Shown: positions 32,483 to 47,400 of the stretch, piece after piece | Position numbering within the stretch: the first letter of the stretch is position 1 | Layout of the letters: the number at the start of each line of letters is the position of its first letter | Assembly: GCA_013398015.1 (NCBI GenBank) | Contig: VZRR01003274.1 | Location: 124,265-188,264 of the forward strand | DNA from: Oreocharis arfaki | Lineage: Eukaryota; Chordata; Aves; Passeriformes; Paramythiidae | Direction: 5' to 3' | DNA length: 64,000 bases | The notes under the pieces: generated by a model | The model's input: the letters and a program-made list of their open reading frames with translations, nothing else | Told to the model about the DNA's origin: nothing | The model's database searches: none | Position numbers and translations under genes: made by a program

Positions 32483-35400
32483 CTGAGGGACACAGCAGGT
32501 TACAAACCCTGTGATGCAGGGGGCCCTGAAGCAGGTGAATAAAACATTGCCAAAAAACAGGCACTGTTCCCAAGGGATGTCCTAGGCCATGCAATGACTG
32601 AGGCACCGTGCCCTTGGTGTCCCACCAGCAGGACCAAAGCTGACTGGACACAGATATTCTGGTCCTTTCTCAAACTCATTTGCCTGTGTACTGAAGAAGG
32701 CATCAGCCCTTCCTACATCCAGCTTTTCCACTGGCTGCTGCCAGTGGGAAGTCTCATGCTCCCAAAATTGATGCAGAGGTGATGCTGTGCAGAGCCAGAG
32801 AATCAGTGCCCTTCCCATCCACACCCTGGGCCTGGCCCTTGGGGTGGCCCATCACCAGGGTGGGGGCTGCCTCATGTGGGAGGAGAGGGATGCTCAGTGC
32901 CACAGTTACACCCTTTACACCCCAGGATTCATCATCATCAGATTCATCACTCATTCCTAGTGCTGCATTACAGCAGAGGATCAAAAGGGATTTTAGGATA
33001 TATTTTTACACCTGCCTGTGCATTTATTCAACCTTTTATTTAGGAGCACAGAGATAAGCATTTGCCAAATATCCACTATTTTCCTCTCAAAGCATGAAGG
33101 GAAGCAGAAATGGAGGTGCTGTGTCTCATCCTTTGCTACACATATGGAAACAGTGCACAGGTTGGCTTGAGGTAGTAGATATAAATTTTTCTGAAGATAT
33201 AAAATTGCACTAATAAAGGTTATGGCTCTGCTATATGGGGACTAAGACATCAATAAAGGATTTCATCTGGTATCCTATAATTTTCGGGGGGTAATAAAGG
33301 AGAATGCCATAGACCCAACAGGTTATATCAAGTGAATTAAAGGCTAAAGAAATGATAGATTCCCAGCTGCAATTGTACATAATTCCTCACATCTGAGCAG
33401 ATGTAATTCCCTGGGATCTCCAGATCTTGCCTCTAGGCTAGGAAATGCAGCCATCAGTCATCTGAGGAAAAAATACACTGCCAGGAGTGGTAAATAAAGA
33501 AGAGTGGACACCAATAAAGAAAATCGGGTGGTAAACTGGGCACATCCACCATATGTAATTTGATATACTCAAATTGCAATGTCATCCATCTGAGAGCAGT
33601 GAAATCAGACTGCTGGAAGAATAGGAGGCTCTGTCTTTGGGCACGGCAGCTGCAAAGAAGATTCAGGGGCTCAGTTGCCATTTCTCATGTATATTCTGGT
33701 GCAGAAAAAAAGCTATTTTTCAGGGAAGAAAATTTCCAGTAAGAAAGGACATGCATTTCCCAGCAGAATGTAACATAATCTAGATAAAACCACAGCACTA
33801 GTAAGAAGTAGTCAGCACTTAATACATCTCCCAGCTCTTACGGATGGGTTGTTTCTACAGCCTGGCTATAATTTTACCCAGATAGAGAGCAGAGAGAAGA
33901 CAGGAGATGACTCCTACCTCCAGGTCTTTGGTAATTGGGTGGGAAGGTCCATGGGTTATCAGGAGAATGGCATAGGCTTTACAGATCAAGCCATGGCCAG
34001 CTTCAATGAGGCCAGCGTGCCAGTGAGTCACTCCTGCCCGCATCACGGCCATCCCCAGCTGCGCGTTGTTGGGATGGTATATTTTCCTGGGAAAACATTG
34101 GGTAATTTTAGTTCAGGAGAAATCTGGGTTCCCAAAAATGTCATTGACACAATATGCTTGCCAAAGAGCAGATTGTTTACTCAGATGAAGAGCCTGTGGC
34201 TGCCAGTGCCCCCGAAATGTGTCCTTAGAAAGGGGCAGGGACACATCACTCAAGGACAGAGCTGTACAGGGACATGAGTTGTGAAAGATGGGATGTGAAC
34301 TGGGAAAGTTCAACACCTGGCTTGGAGAAAGCCAAGGTGTGTCATCTTATGCCAAGAGAACACCAAGGTCTGTCATTATTTTGGTAAAAACAGAACCCAG
34401 ATCTGACCCTACAGCTCAGCTGGCACCAACTTAACTTGACACACTTGGAGCAGTGAAAATGCAAAAATCACCAGTTTCTCATTCAAGTGGGAAAAGAAAC
34501 AGGTGGTTCCAGGAATTTTCATCTCACCCTCTGCAGATGCATCCCTACATCTGGGAATTGTCAGTGCCTAAGGTGGGAAAACTGAAACCTCTCTTCTACA
34601 TCTAACTTTAAAAGCTGAAGCAGAGTTAGAAGCTGCTGAAAACCTTCCCCCAGGGGCTTATTTGGCATTTTGAATTGGCACTTAAAGCAAGAAAGGAAAC
34701 TACCATGGTCCTCACCATGGCCTGAAAAACTGAGGAACACAGAGGGGAAGGAATTTCCTCTGTGTCAGTCAATAATCTCGGTGTCAGGGCTGGGACATGA
34801 AGTTGCTTGTCAGGCCTGCAAGCCAGGGAGGTGACTCTGTCACCCCTCCGAAAAAGAACAAAATATCATAGGCCTTTTGGGGTAGAACTGACCAAAAAGA
34901 CAGGCAATGAGTGTGAGATGGTCTCAGCAGGAGAGAGAATGAGGTGATGAATTGGGCTTTTCTCTCTTCTCTACAGTTTCCATTATTTTTCTTTCTTTCC
35001 TTTTTTTCCTGTTAAATACTCATCAGTCCTGTCATAAAACCTCAGTAATAATAAAGCACATCACTTTTAATGTGAGATTTACCCTCGATCTATGTGAACT
35101 AAACCTGAATTTCTTCATTCTCACTGAACTTTTATCACAGGACTACATAATTAGCCAAGACAAAACCCATGTACTATGCAAGAGTGAGAGGATGTCTTGA
35201 GTGACAGCCATTTGACATGGTTTCTCTTTTCTCTTTGACCTCTCCTTCCTGCAGGGTGCAGGGAACAGGCCATCTCCTGCAGTCACAGCCTCTCTGTCCT
35301 GCACCCAGGCTGTGTGTCTTGCTATCAGGGCAGCCCTGAGATGCTTCTGAGACAAAACAAAAAGGCTAATTAAAGATGTTCCTAAACCATTTTCCAGTTC

Positions 35401-38400
35401 CAGTTTAGTACATCAAGGTGTTTGGGAGCTCTTGTGCTTTTAAGAAGGGGTCTCTCTGTCTGGTGGCACAAAAAGTTCCCTATCTGAATTTCATCATCAC
35501 TGCCTTGATGGGAGCAGACTAAGGAAATTTTCCTGTAACACGCAGTTTAACATTGCACCAGCACAGAGAGCTGCCAGAAGCAGGGCACAGACGCACAGGT
35601 AGCCATCCACCATCCTCTTGGCATAGTCAGCTGCTTCCTCAAACATCTGGAGGTAGGAGAGCACCTCGGAGGCAATGCTGAGGATCCTCAGCAGGTAGAT
35701 GTTCGTGTCCCCCAGCACAGGCTCCTGTTTCTCCAGGCAGTCACGGCACAGCTTCACAACCTGAGCGTGGAGGAAGCAGGGAGAGGAAGGGCAAGTCCAA
35801 GCACCTTGGGGCCTGAAGCTGCCACACCAAAGCCCTGTGGTTTGCACAGTCCATATCAGTCCCAGAGGCTGAGTCAGCCTCTGTGAAGGTTGGGAAAGAC
35901 AGGATGTGCTTTGATTCATTGAGAAACATCAGCCTAGGAAAATGATTGGCATTTAAAGCTTTCTCTCCCAGGGTTACACTCATAAAACTGGTGAGGAAAA
36001 AGTGATGTCTTCTGCTCAGAAGAAAGACTCCAGGAGGCTGGGTATTGTCAGGTACCAAGTGCCTACAGGATTCTTACACCCCAGTGCCATCCACCCAGCC
36101 TCCTGAAAGCATTCAATGCAAAGAATACTCTTAATGACCCCTTAGGGCTGGAGACATGGAGCTGCACTGTTCCATGCCTGACTAGCCATGGTTCAGTGTC
36201 CAGATTTCTGCTCTAGGGGGCTCCAGCGTTTTCCCAAAGACAGTTAAAAAACAGAGGTCATTACTCAACCTTGACTGCTCTCTGAGGAGAGCAATCAAAC
36301 ATTTACTGGGTGAGCAAAAGAGGGAGAAAAAAAGAAATTACTTGAGGTCTCTCACTCATTGCCCTTGTAGCCTGGGCCCCAGGTGGGACATGGGTCTCCC
36401 ACACCAAACACCCATCCTCAGCACCCAACAAATGAGGAACACGAGGAGCCAGAGCTGAAGAGAAGATCAACACAACCCAAGACTCTCAGCTGGACTGTCT
36501 TCTTCTGTCTCAAGCCCACTGTCCTTCTGTTTATGAGGTTACCTTGCAGAGCTGTCTTGTTGTTACTCCTGCCCTATAACTCGTGATTTTCACCCAGGAG
36601 GCCCCTGGTTCAACATCTATGTCAGTCAGAGGTGCTTGAAGTCACCTGAATCTCCTTGTATCATCACTACAAAAGAAGTTAGTCTGGGATGTCTCAGACA
36701 CAGTTGGGCTTTACAGAGGGCAGAAACCAGTGTCAGCTTCATCAATTTGAGCTTCCAGGAGGGCAGGAAGCACATGGGATAGTTGGGTTGCAGCAATGGG
36801 GAGGTTGTTGCATCCATAAATCGTGAACATAGAGGGGGACAAGGCCTGCTTTCCTGGGCAGTGTGTGTGCAGTGAGACAGCAAAAGGACCAGGACTCACC
36901 TCGTGGTAATGTCCCTCCATGCGGGCCTTGTTGATCTTCTCCAGCGTGTCCTTGGAGAGCTGGATCACCTCCTTCACCGTGTCTGCAGAGGGCTGAGGAC
37001 AACAGCACGGCAACCAATGAGGAAAATGCACTGCTTCACACTTCCAGAATATATTGGTTGAAAGGATGCCTGATCCGAATCACCTTAGTGGGATGCTTCC
37101 CATGTCACCACTTCCTACTGCTGGCTGCAAATACCAGCGTGCCCCTCAGACCTCCCCAAGGCTGAAGTGGGCTGAAATGGGTCCTGCTGACTTCAGCAAG
37201 AGTGTTGCCCATCAGGGTAGTGGTGGCCATGTTTCTGACATGCATGACTGGGTTCCTCAACTCTCCCTGCCACTCCTCTCCTCTGGAAAAGGGGCAAAAT
37301 TCACCCTGCAACTGAGAGGTCTAGTGAGATACCAAAGAGGCTGTGAGAGCCACCAGCTGGTGAGTGTCAGGTGCTCCTAGTGCAGCTGCTTGAGAGAAGC
37401 GAGGCTCTTGAATGAGAGATTGGTGGAATAGGAAAGATCCCTGAATTTTACCCACCCTGAGAAGAGATGTCATTTGTTCCAAATACCTTAAGAAGGCTGA
37501 GCTCAGATTTCAGCTACACGCAGAAAGGGAAATGTGCTTTCCTGCACACCTCAAAGAAGTTTGTGTTTCACCATGCATTTAGAGACATGAAGCATGTTTA
37601 GGAACACCTGGCAAAACACTAATGAGCTCATAATTAGCTGCCTCCTCTTTCTTCCTTTAATACTGAAATATAACATAATATCCAGCACAACCATTCATCT
37701 TCTGCTTCTCTGAGCCCTTCAAATTTGCGTTTTCCAACTATTCCAGCTATCACGACCTTCCTCTTCTTAAATGGGAAATCTGAAATCAGCCCACAATCAC
37801 ATGATTCCAGGAATTTTTGGGAAGAGCCTGGTCTGGAGACACACAGCAGAGCCAGCAGCCAGGAAGGACCTCTGGGTGTAGATCAAAAGCAGAGACCCAG
37901 CATTGCAATGAAGGATGCAAAGACCGGGAGTCAGGACTGGAGGACTGTCCTGTTGTCTTTTTCCCACACCTGGTCAATTAGACTTTTGAGGAATCTGAAA
38001 TTCATCTAGTTGGGAAATCCTCTTCAAAGTTTAAGATTGAAGGAAAACTAGTAGTTTTCAGAGCCATTTACCCCCCATCTATTTATAGATACATTTGTGT
38101 TACGATATTTTATTCTACAGTCTTACACTGAAGCTATTGTAGCTAATCAGATTTGGGCAGCTGTCTGAGCAGCGAACAGGGCGCCCTGGGGCACAGAGCA
38201 CATCCAAAGGCAATGTTAACATCAGTGCAAATCACATTGCTGTGCTGACTGAGTCAAGACTCCCAGAATAGGGACCTTAAACAGCATTTCCATAGCGCCT
38301 TTGTCTAATAAAAATCCTCCCTTGCCTTTACTGGACTTGTAAGTCTGTTGCCATTATAAACAATGGGAACTTTGCTACCCTTTGGAAGGGGCGAAGGACT

Positions 38401-41400
38401 GGAGCAGCTGTTCGGGATGGAAGCTGTCAGTCTCCCATGTATTCCTAGCGCTTTTTCCACGCAGCTGTGAGCGCTGCTGCTCCCAGGCAAGTGTGCCTGA
38501 ATTCAGGAATGTGACACAGCCGACGTGCTCTGCAGGTGAGGTCAGCCTAGATACTTATTGCCTGTGGATGGGGTGTATTTTTAATAGGTGAAATCATGCA
38601 CCTTTCACACTCACAGGCTTTTTCTGCAGAAGCACTGCAGGCTGTGCAGGACGTTCCCCCAGAAGTGCGTGTTTTCCTGCTGTGTGCCGCACAGCACCTC
38701 TAATGCTCACAAAAAGGGGATGGTGCATCCCTAGTGGAAGGTGTCCCTGCCCATGGCAGGGCAGATGGAATTAGATGGTCTATAAGGTCCCTTCCAAGCC
38801 AATCATTCTATGATTCGTGGTCTCACTGTTTGGTCAAGGCTTGGTAGCAGGTGTTGAATGAGAGTTGAGATTTTTTTATGCTGTCTACTGGAGAATGCGT
38901 TCAAAAATATTTCTGCAGGAAACCAGATAAAAATCCTTCTGCATCAGAGAGCTGAGCTCTGGAACAGCTTTATAAGTGGAGAAGTACAGTAGTCAGGATT
39001 AGCTGTAAGATGAAGCTCAATAATTTAAAATGAGGTTATATAGCAGGGTGTCTTGCACTAGAGAACTTGACCCAGCAAGGAGAGGGTCTCCTCTGTCCCA
39101 TGTCCTATCTCCCATAAGGGAGCACCCTTGTATCAACTTGATACCATTTCTCTAAACCTTTCTTAAGGAGAGATTTACACTCTGCAATATCCAGCCTTTC
39201 CTGTCTGCCATCTCTCTGAAAGAGTTACAGGACCCAGCTTGGCTTCCTGGCACCTGCTGAGCGGGAGGCCGAGGGTCCTGTGCTACTTCCCAGGAAGGTG
39301 CATCTCACTGGACCTCTCCTGGTGGCACTGCTGCTCTGAGGTCACATTTCCTCATCCCACCTTTTCTGTTTGGTTTCCCACCTGCTCCACATCATCCCCT
39401 GAGCTGTACTGTGATTCATGGTGTGGCTGCTCAACAGTGCAGATCAATGACTTGATGAAACATTAATGAAATGATGAAAGCCCTGACTTGCTTTGCCTTC
39501 CCTTATATGCTTTATAAGGCTTGCAGGAGTAGAAACCCCCAAGCTAACCCTGCCAGAGAACACAAACCTATGAGCAATTATATCCTTGGGTAGAGGAACA
39601 CTTAGAGAAATGCTTAGAGCTGCCAGGACACCCACAAACTGGAGCTGCTGACCAAGCAACACATCCCACTGTGAACAGCAAGACACTGCCTTATACCCTC
39701 CTGCTCGATGACTTGTGAGACCCCCAAGGAAAACAGGAATTACTTAAAAATGAGCAGTTAAACATGTTAATTCCTCACAGTCAGCCTGCCCACAGCAACC
39801 ATGCAAAAATGTCAAGTGATGGTGCAAACTCCCTGTGACAGGCCTTTGCAAAGAGGGACTGGAAGTTCAGGCTTCCTGCATTCCTGGAGCTGGTGTGATG
39901 GTACAAACCATAGAGTTTCAGTAGCATTCATTAGTCCTGTCACCACGGATCAGCTGCAACACATTTCTCTTTCTGCTGCTCAAAATGTAGATTTCCTTGC
40001 AGTTTCTCGGGGAAAAAAAAAAAAACAAACCCCAAAAAATCTAAATGCCAGCATTTTTCTCAGCTCTAGACCTAATTTTCCAATAATTTTGGAAAAGTCT
40101 ATTGATGGACTTTTAGGTCAAAGGCAACTTCTGTGGGCTTTTTTAAATTAAAAACTGCACTTAATCTTGCATAATAAGGATTAAGCTAGCCTTGCATGGA
40201 GGGCTTGAATTGGTGTTGTGTCCAATCAAGGTTCAGTTCTGTTCTCGTTTTTCACATTGGCATTAGTCATGCTTTTGCCAAAATCTGAGTCTGTTCCTAT
40301 CGGGAGTGTCCCTGTGCTAAGAAACCGCAGTCCTGGAGACCCTTAGATGCCTTGGTGGAGGAGATGCAGCCACCACTGGCTTTGGGCACATCAGGACAAA
40401 CCATACCTTGCTTTCCCCCGCCTTCACTGCCAGCATCAGATCATCCTTGAGCTGTTTCTTGCAGTGCTCGCAGGTGCAGTCGAAGTAATATTGCCTCTTC
40501 AGCTGCTTCCGTCGCTCCTCGCTCAGGTTGAGGAAATCCACGTAGGAAACTGTCAGCTCATCCCCTGGAGAAATCTTGTTCAGGGCCCGCAGCTCGATCC
40601 TGAGGGCAGAGGAGGTGGGATGTGCACTTGGAGAAGCAGCAGAAGCAGAAGTGGAGGCACAGAGCCGTCAGGGACAAATCCTGTGCCCTCCCCTGCCTTG
40701 CAGAGGGGAGCCCTCGCCCTAAGGCGCTGCTTTAGGTCTTCAGGGAGGCAGTGCAGAGGTGAACAGCAGTCTGATTGACTGAATACAGTGCTAGAACACA
40801 GTCACACCTGTTTTTCCTGCCCCTCTGCAAGTCCCTCGCAGGGATATGTAAAGGTCTGAGCTATAAACAGGTTATGGCTCCAATACTTTATCCAGATAGG
40901 GGCTGAACCTAGACATCAACTTTTATTTTGTTATAGGAGATCTCACCAGAAAAACAACCACCCTGAGATCAGAAATACACACCAAAATGCTGAGTTTGGA
41001 TTTTGGGTGTTTTTTTAAGTACTGCTTTGCATGCTACCCACACACCCCTGGCGATACTCCCAGATCCTGAGCTGTGCAGCCTTCGGTATCATTTTCACTT
41101 TGAAAAGTTAAGACAAATTCCCTCTGGGTGCTGCATAAGAGATGCCCTCCCCCTGTTCATGCATTTCCACATAAAAGCTTAGGAATAATTATCTGGAAAG
41201 AGTCTATTTTTAAACAGCTCCTTTGGCCTATTACCACAGTTCAATTGCCAGTCTCTGTTACTGAAATCCATGGCAAGCTCCTGATGACGAGATTTGGAAA
41301 GCCAGAACTTTGTACCTGCCTTTCCTTCATGTCATTCCCTGCAAAAGGTCTTAAATAATGTGGACACTCAGAACTATTCCCTTGGTGTTTCACTCTACAC

Positions 41401-44400
41401 ACTGAACCTCCCAGTTACTCTGAGCCATCTCCCACCTGTAGGGGCTAAACAGGCACAACTGGATGGAGAATTCGGCCAGAATGGGAAGAAAAATCTATCA
41501 AATACCAACTGTGAGGTTGTTCTACTGTATCCACCTCCTCTCCCAAATACCAGTGAGCTCAACAGTGTGTTTAATGTACATGTCTGCCCTGAGATGGACC
41601 TGGGGGGGACCTTCTGGCTCCCACCTGAACATGAGGTGCTTTAGGTGGAGCCCAACAAAAGCCTCACTAAAGGCAGAGGTGGCAGAGGACTCTCAGGTAT
41701 CACCAGGTGCATTAAAAATAAGTCTTTTGGGGAGGGCATGACTTATTCTGTGTGATCATGTTTTTGCAAAGGGATTGCAGTTCTCCTGTAATTCCCTTTT
41801 AATTCCCTTGGAATTCCCGTTACAGGCTCTCAGCACCAGAGGTGTTGCTCTGAGCCTTCCAGCTCTGCTAAAGCTGCTGTCAAAATTCCTCTCCAAGGCT
41901 GGTCTTGACCTTCTCTGGGTGTTGTCATAACAGCAAGATATTTCATCCAAAATTTGTCACTAAACATGCCATTGTCACGAAGGGCAGCTATTAGTTATGT
42001 CACAACCACAGGAAAATGCCAGACAGAGAGAGGTGCAACCTGTTCCTCCAGGAGGAAGGGCATAAAAAAGAGCAATTCCCATCCTAAAGGTTTACACTAT
42101 AAACATTCCTGTTCACACTGAACAGGACCCTCGTTAAAGTGAGTCATGCAACCAGAGAAGCAAAATTAAGCCTCTGACTTTCATGATGCCCCTGATAGCC
42201 CAAGCACAGTAGGAGTATTTTAAGCAGCCATCCCTTGTGTGGAGGGGACTGATTGCCTTTGGGGTAAGCCAGGAAACACATGGCATATTTTAAATACTGT
42301 CGTTAAAGAGCCACTGTCAGCCAGGAGCACAGCACTGAGCTTGTCCAGGGCTCTTTCCCCGGTGTCTGCCATGAGCAGCAGGGACCTTGATAGCTGCATG
42401 CACAGGCACAGCAAGTGCCTGATAGCTCAAAACTCAAATTGCCCCAAATAGCAACGCTAATCAGAAGTGAAAAATCTTTTGCCCCTTTTTTTATGGCCCT
42501 ATCTATAATGTTCTGAGTAAGATTCAATGGTGAAGAAGAGAACTTCAAATGCATTTCACATCTTCTTTGAGGAAATTGCATGCCTGCTTGAAATCAAATT
42601 TTAAACCACAAGTGTCCCCTTCAGAACACTGATTATATTATACCAAATGCCATGAGTTAAGCAGAGACTTTTTTTTGCACATATTTTTGTGATTTATCTA
42701 GTTTCGACCAGGTAACAGTGGCATCATTAAAAGGTGGAACATTAATCATGGATTATGATAAAAAGGAATTGAAACCTACATCCCATGGTACTGCTGCGCT
42801 AGGCAACACATTCCTCGGGCACAGTTTGTTGCAGAAGAAACGTGGAGTATTTAGTGTGTCAGTAACACAGTCATTTCTCATCTCCTAATATGCAAGGTTT
42901 TATTTTGGGCTGTACAAGATTAGCGAGACCTTGTTCTAACTTTCATGCTCTTGCCATGGTCAGGGGAGGAGAAATGAGAAGTGGAGAGGGGAAATACTGA
43001 CAGGGAGGAAGCCAAGGGAGAGGGTGGGAAGGCAGAGAGGGAATTCACCCTGGGGAAGACAGTCACAGTATTACCACTATCATTCTAATTTACTACAAAA
43101 TGCAGAGGTAAGTGAGGTTTGGGTTTAGTGGGGCTTTACACAGGAGAGTAGGGAAGTTTAGAAAATGGGGAAAGTGAAATTTGGTGCAAACAGAGGGAGC
43201 CCCTTGGGGTCTTTGCATCTTTCCATTAAACAGGGGGCATGAGGGGTACAGGGAGGAGAATGATGCTTTCAAGACCGACCCACCTCATCTGTGTGTGGAA
43301 CATTGATCTTACAGCCTCATGACTGAAAGACAAAACAAACATCTGCAGTTTACACACGTACAAGTACAACAATGAAAAAAATGGGTACATGGCATAGCAC
43401 TGGACATTGTACTGACAGGAGACAAGGGGGTTCCCTGTGCCTGGCTCCTGTGGCACTGCATGAGAGCTTCCCTTTTGCTATGCAGCTGCCAGGACCAAAT
43501 TGTCCATCAGCAGTCCATAGAGGATTTGGTGGAGAACTGCCCTGGTACTGTGATTTTAGGAGTGGACTAGACCAGAGAATGTGCAAAACCTGCTCCTGAC
43601 ACTTGGCAGGAGCAAGGGGACTAGATCTCCTGCACAGAAAGGTCTCCACTGACATCAGCAGTCGTGCTCTCTGGAACACAGCTTGAAATGGAAATCAGAC
43701 TGGAATATCAGCCACAATTTACCCAGCCAATAACCAGATGGTCCAGTTTAGAGTCAGTAACCCCATACATGTGGGAGCTTTGACAAGCTGCCAGGCGAAT
43801 AAATGCCATTCCTGTACTTACCCAGAAAGTCATGGTTGTTACCACTGCTGGTTACCTCCTCCACTGCTGGGAGCTGTTTGGAGGGGCTCTCCCATCACCC
43901 CACTATGGATCCAGTCCAGAGCAACTGGATATCATAGTACAGACTCCAACCTGACTTTGGATCAGACCCTATTTCCCCGAAAAGTAATCATCCAAATGCA
44001 GTTTTGTTTTCTCTTGGCTTGTTTACCAGCTGCTTGGTAAATGCTGGTGTAGTTTTATCAGGGAAAACCAGCAGTGATAACTGGAGTGCAGAAGCAATGT
44101 GTTAGTTAGAAAAGGAGAGGCTGTGGGGAAGTGGGGGGGCAGGGGTTAAGTTATAGCACTAAAGTTTAGTGAAGACAGGTAGCTGTAAAATCATGGTGGA
44201 AAGTTCAGAGGAAATCCTGTGGCTGTGCAGTTTTTGGCAAGCAATTTCCCGCAGTTAATGTCTTGCACACACTGCAACTTTCTCAATCAACAGCAGTTTA
44301 CACCTGTCATGGCTTGGAAGCTGGGACGGGCAGAGCATCCCTCCTGTGGGCTACCTCCCCTCCCAGCTCTGCTGAAACACCCCCTTATTTCCCACTGAAT

Positions 44401-47400
44401 GTTATTCCATCTCACTTGTCCTGCAGAGGTTTTCTTACAGGACTTGGGTGAGGATGGGGAATGCCCAGAGGCTGAGACCATCCTGCACTCGCAGGTGACT
44501 CTGCTGGCAGATAACAATCACAACTGTCATTAAGGTCCCATTGCTAATGAGTTAATCAGTGATTAATCAGGATGGTACACTCTCACCAGATGGGGGCTGT
44601 GTTAGGAATGGTTATAAACACACCAGCAGGTGCACAGCTAATTGCAAGCTTCGCTTATGAGAAACTCTTGGACTGTGGACTCAGCATAATCCTTAATAAT
44701 TTACTACATGGAATTACTCCTTAAACATCTATAAATGAAGCTTCAATATGAGGGGTGTGTTAAACAGCTAATCACTACTTTATCTACCTATTTTGAATCT
44801 AGTTACAAAACTCATGAGAAACCAGGGAAAAATTCTTTGCTGGTTGCTGGATTTGGGGTCAAATCTGGTGTATCTGTTACTGCATCAGATGATAACTTTT
44901 TAAATAACAAGGAGAGAAACCAGTCCATCTTTATCAAGAAAATACTGTTTGGTGGCTGTCTTTTTTTTTTCTGAGCTAGAGAAGGAAATAAGAATGAATA
45001 GATTTTCTGGGGCAGGGGCCTGACTCTGGGGGTGGCAGAGCCTGCTGAGTTGCCTGTTAGGATGCATGCCTGCTGCACCAAAGGAAAGAAATCCACTCAC
45101 TTGCCATTGTTGAAGACAACGGTGCAGTTGGGCCAGCAGTCGTGGTTGGCCTGGCAGAGATTGGGAAAGATTCCCACACCAACAGCCTGCAGTCCTCTTT
45201 GGTCACTGAGGGTAAAGCCATTGCAGCTGATCTGGTCCCAAAACACAGGCAGGAAGAAGAGTTAAAGGGGAAAAAGCTGAAACTTTCCAGTCAGGATAAA
45301 ACATCAGAAGAGAAGCAAAGCAGGACTCATGCAGAGGGACCAGCCCATGGCAGAGCTGAGTAAATGTTACAGAATATTTGCTGTCAGTGTTCACTTGGGA
45401 GGTCTAAGACAAACTTGGTTTGGCCATGCATTGATTTCCTTATATTTGGTTCCTGCAAATAATTCAGAAAAAGGTCACAGGAAAATTATTTTGAGGCAAT
45501 TCAAGCAGAAAGCAAAGTTCACACTCATGAAAACAGGTATCAGTTAGAAATTAACCTTGACTGCTGCATTCAACCTGGTCACGTTTGCTGGGTTGTCCTC
45601 AAAGCTCATAAAAACCAGCTACTACACTTTGCTGTGAATTTTCAGAGTGACTGCTTCTGCATGACATATATTCCAAGAATGAATTATTTTACTTTTCTAT
45701 ATGATACACTATTATCACATATGAACAGAACAGTTTTTAGTCACAAATATTAATAATGGAAATATCTGGAAAGAGAAAATGTGATAGGATAGAACAAAGG
45801 AAATAATTAACTCAGCTGCTGATTATTTTACCCTGTTAATAGTTTTATTTCCTTTGTGAACTGATTCTATAGATTTTCTGTATTTCCTTGCTTCTCCACA
45901 GAGAAGCTGTGCTGGTCACTAGGACATAGGGTCTCCCTGTGTCCAGTGGACTGCGTTTTCTTTGTGGTGTGGGTACCAAAGGATGCTGTGTCCTCTCCCT
46001 ATACTGGGACTGGCAAAGCTTGTCTTGCACAGCAACCACTGGCAGAGGGGTGAGTAGAGCATGTGTCTCCTCTTGGCAGTGTTGGGAGCTGAGAGGGCAG
46101 TGCATGGATATCCCATTTGTACCAGGGCTGAGGGCAGAGCAGCTCAGCCTGAACTGGTATTTCCCCCTCTGCTACACTGAGATCAAAATTTTGTAGTTAA
46201 CAAGTTAGTAATGGATATTATTAAATATATTAATATCTTTTACTTATTTCATTATATATATTACGTCAATGTAAAAAATCTGATGTGCACAATATTAATA
46301 GATATTAATGTATCTACTAAAAGAGATCTTCTAGAGTCAAATATATTCTAGGTGCATTTACTAATAATACATTTAGATTTTCTCAGCTCTCCCAGGGGCA
46401 GAGAGATGCCCAGTGGGACTTGTGATGAAAATGCAGCACCCATGATTGAGCAAACCATTTGTCACATGTTTAGACAGCCAAAATGTTTCAGCCCTTGCCT
46501 TGCCTTAGTTTCCCAGTGTCAGTACAGAGAAGCAGCAGGTGGGGAATGGGATGAAGTCAGCCATCCTCACATCAGGCCAGCTGGAGAGTTTCTCCCAAAA
46601 GCTGGCATTACAAACCCTCTCCCACCTGCACTCCCACCCATCTCACTTACCACTCCGAATATGTGGGAGATGAACTGCATCCCGAACTGCTGGCAGTGGG
46701 GTGGCCAGAACTCCAGGAAGCTCTCCACGTCCGTGCGCAGCTCCTTCTTCTCCTCCTCGCCAAAGCTGTCCACGTGGTTCTGCAGCTCATCGATGGACAC
46801 CAGGCAGCCCTCGGACAGCCCACTGCCCTCCCTCTCGATCTTCCACAGGATGCGGGCAGCCAGCCTGGCCAGGAGACAGCCACAGGTGTTACAGCACCAC
46901 CACCACAAGGAGAGAACAAAGGACCATCAAAATTCATCTCCTGGGGGGGAAATGGTGTGCAGGCAGACCAGCTGAGACAGGCTCAGCATCAGATGGGTGA
47001 TGGATGGTCACCATCCCCAGCCTTCTGAAGGAAAGGGAGATGCAGGGTTTAGTCCCAGCACCTGTGTTCTCACCTGGAGAAGTGCTACAGACCCCCAGGT
47101 CCCCAGCCCTCCACAAATGCTCCCATTTCCTTGAGGATCCCTCTCATTTTCTTATGGTAGAGCCACAAGGTGAAGACAAATTAATGTATCCTATAGGCAA
47201 CTTGGGGAAGAACCCATCTCCTCTTTCAGTTTTCCACCTAGTCCCCAGTTTCCCACACACCTCCTAAACCATACAGAGTGGGTTTGCCTCACCATGTTCA
47301 GAGTTTTTGGGGCACAGAACAGAGAAAAAAGAATAGCACATCCTTTGCACCACTGACGCTCCTCCAGGTCCCTATCCCTTCAGCTCAGGGATGCTCCTGG

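Noticed and set aside
43738..44040. Similar peptides VSN..HVGALTS.QANK at 43738 and 53284, suggesting a small gene family
   Set aside because: The similarity is explained by the two nucleotide copies of an interspersed repeat; neither frame has gene context.
46352..47028. Plus-strand frames of 207 and 121 codons
   Set aside because: They lie antisense across SMYD1 exon 3; the minus strand carries the conserved SMYD1 sequence and splice sites.
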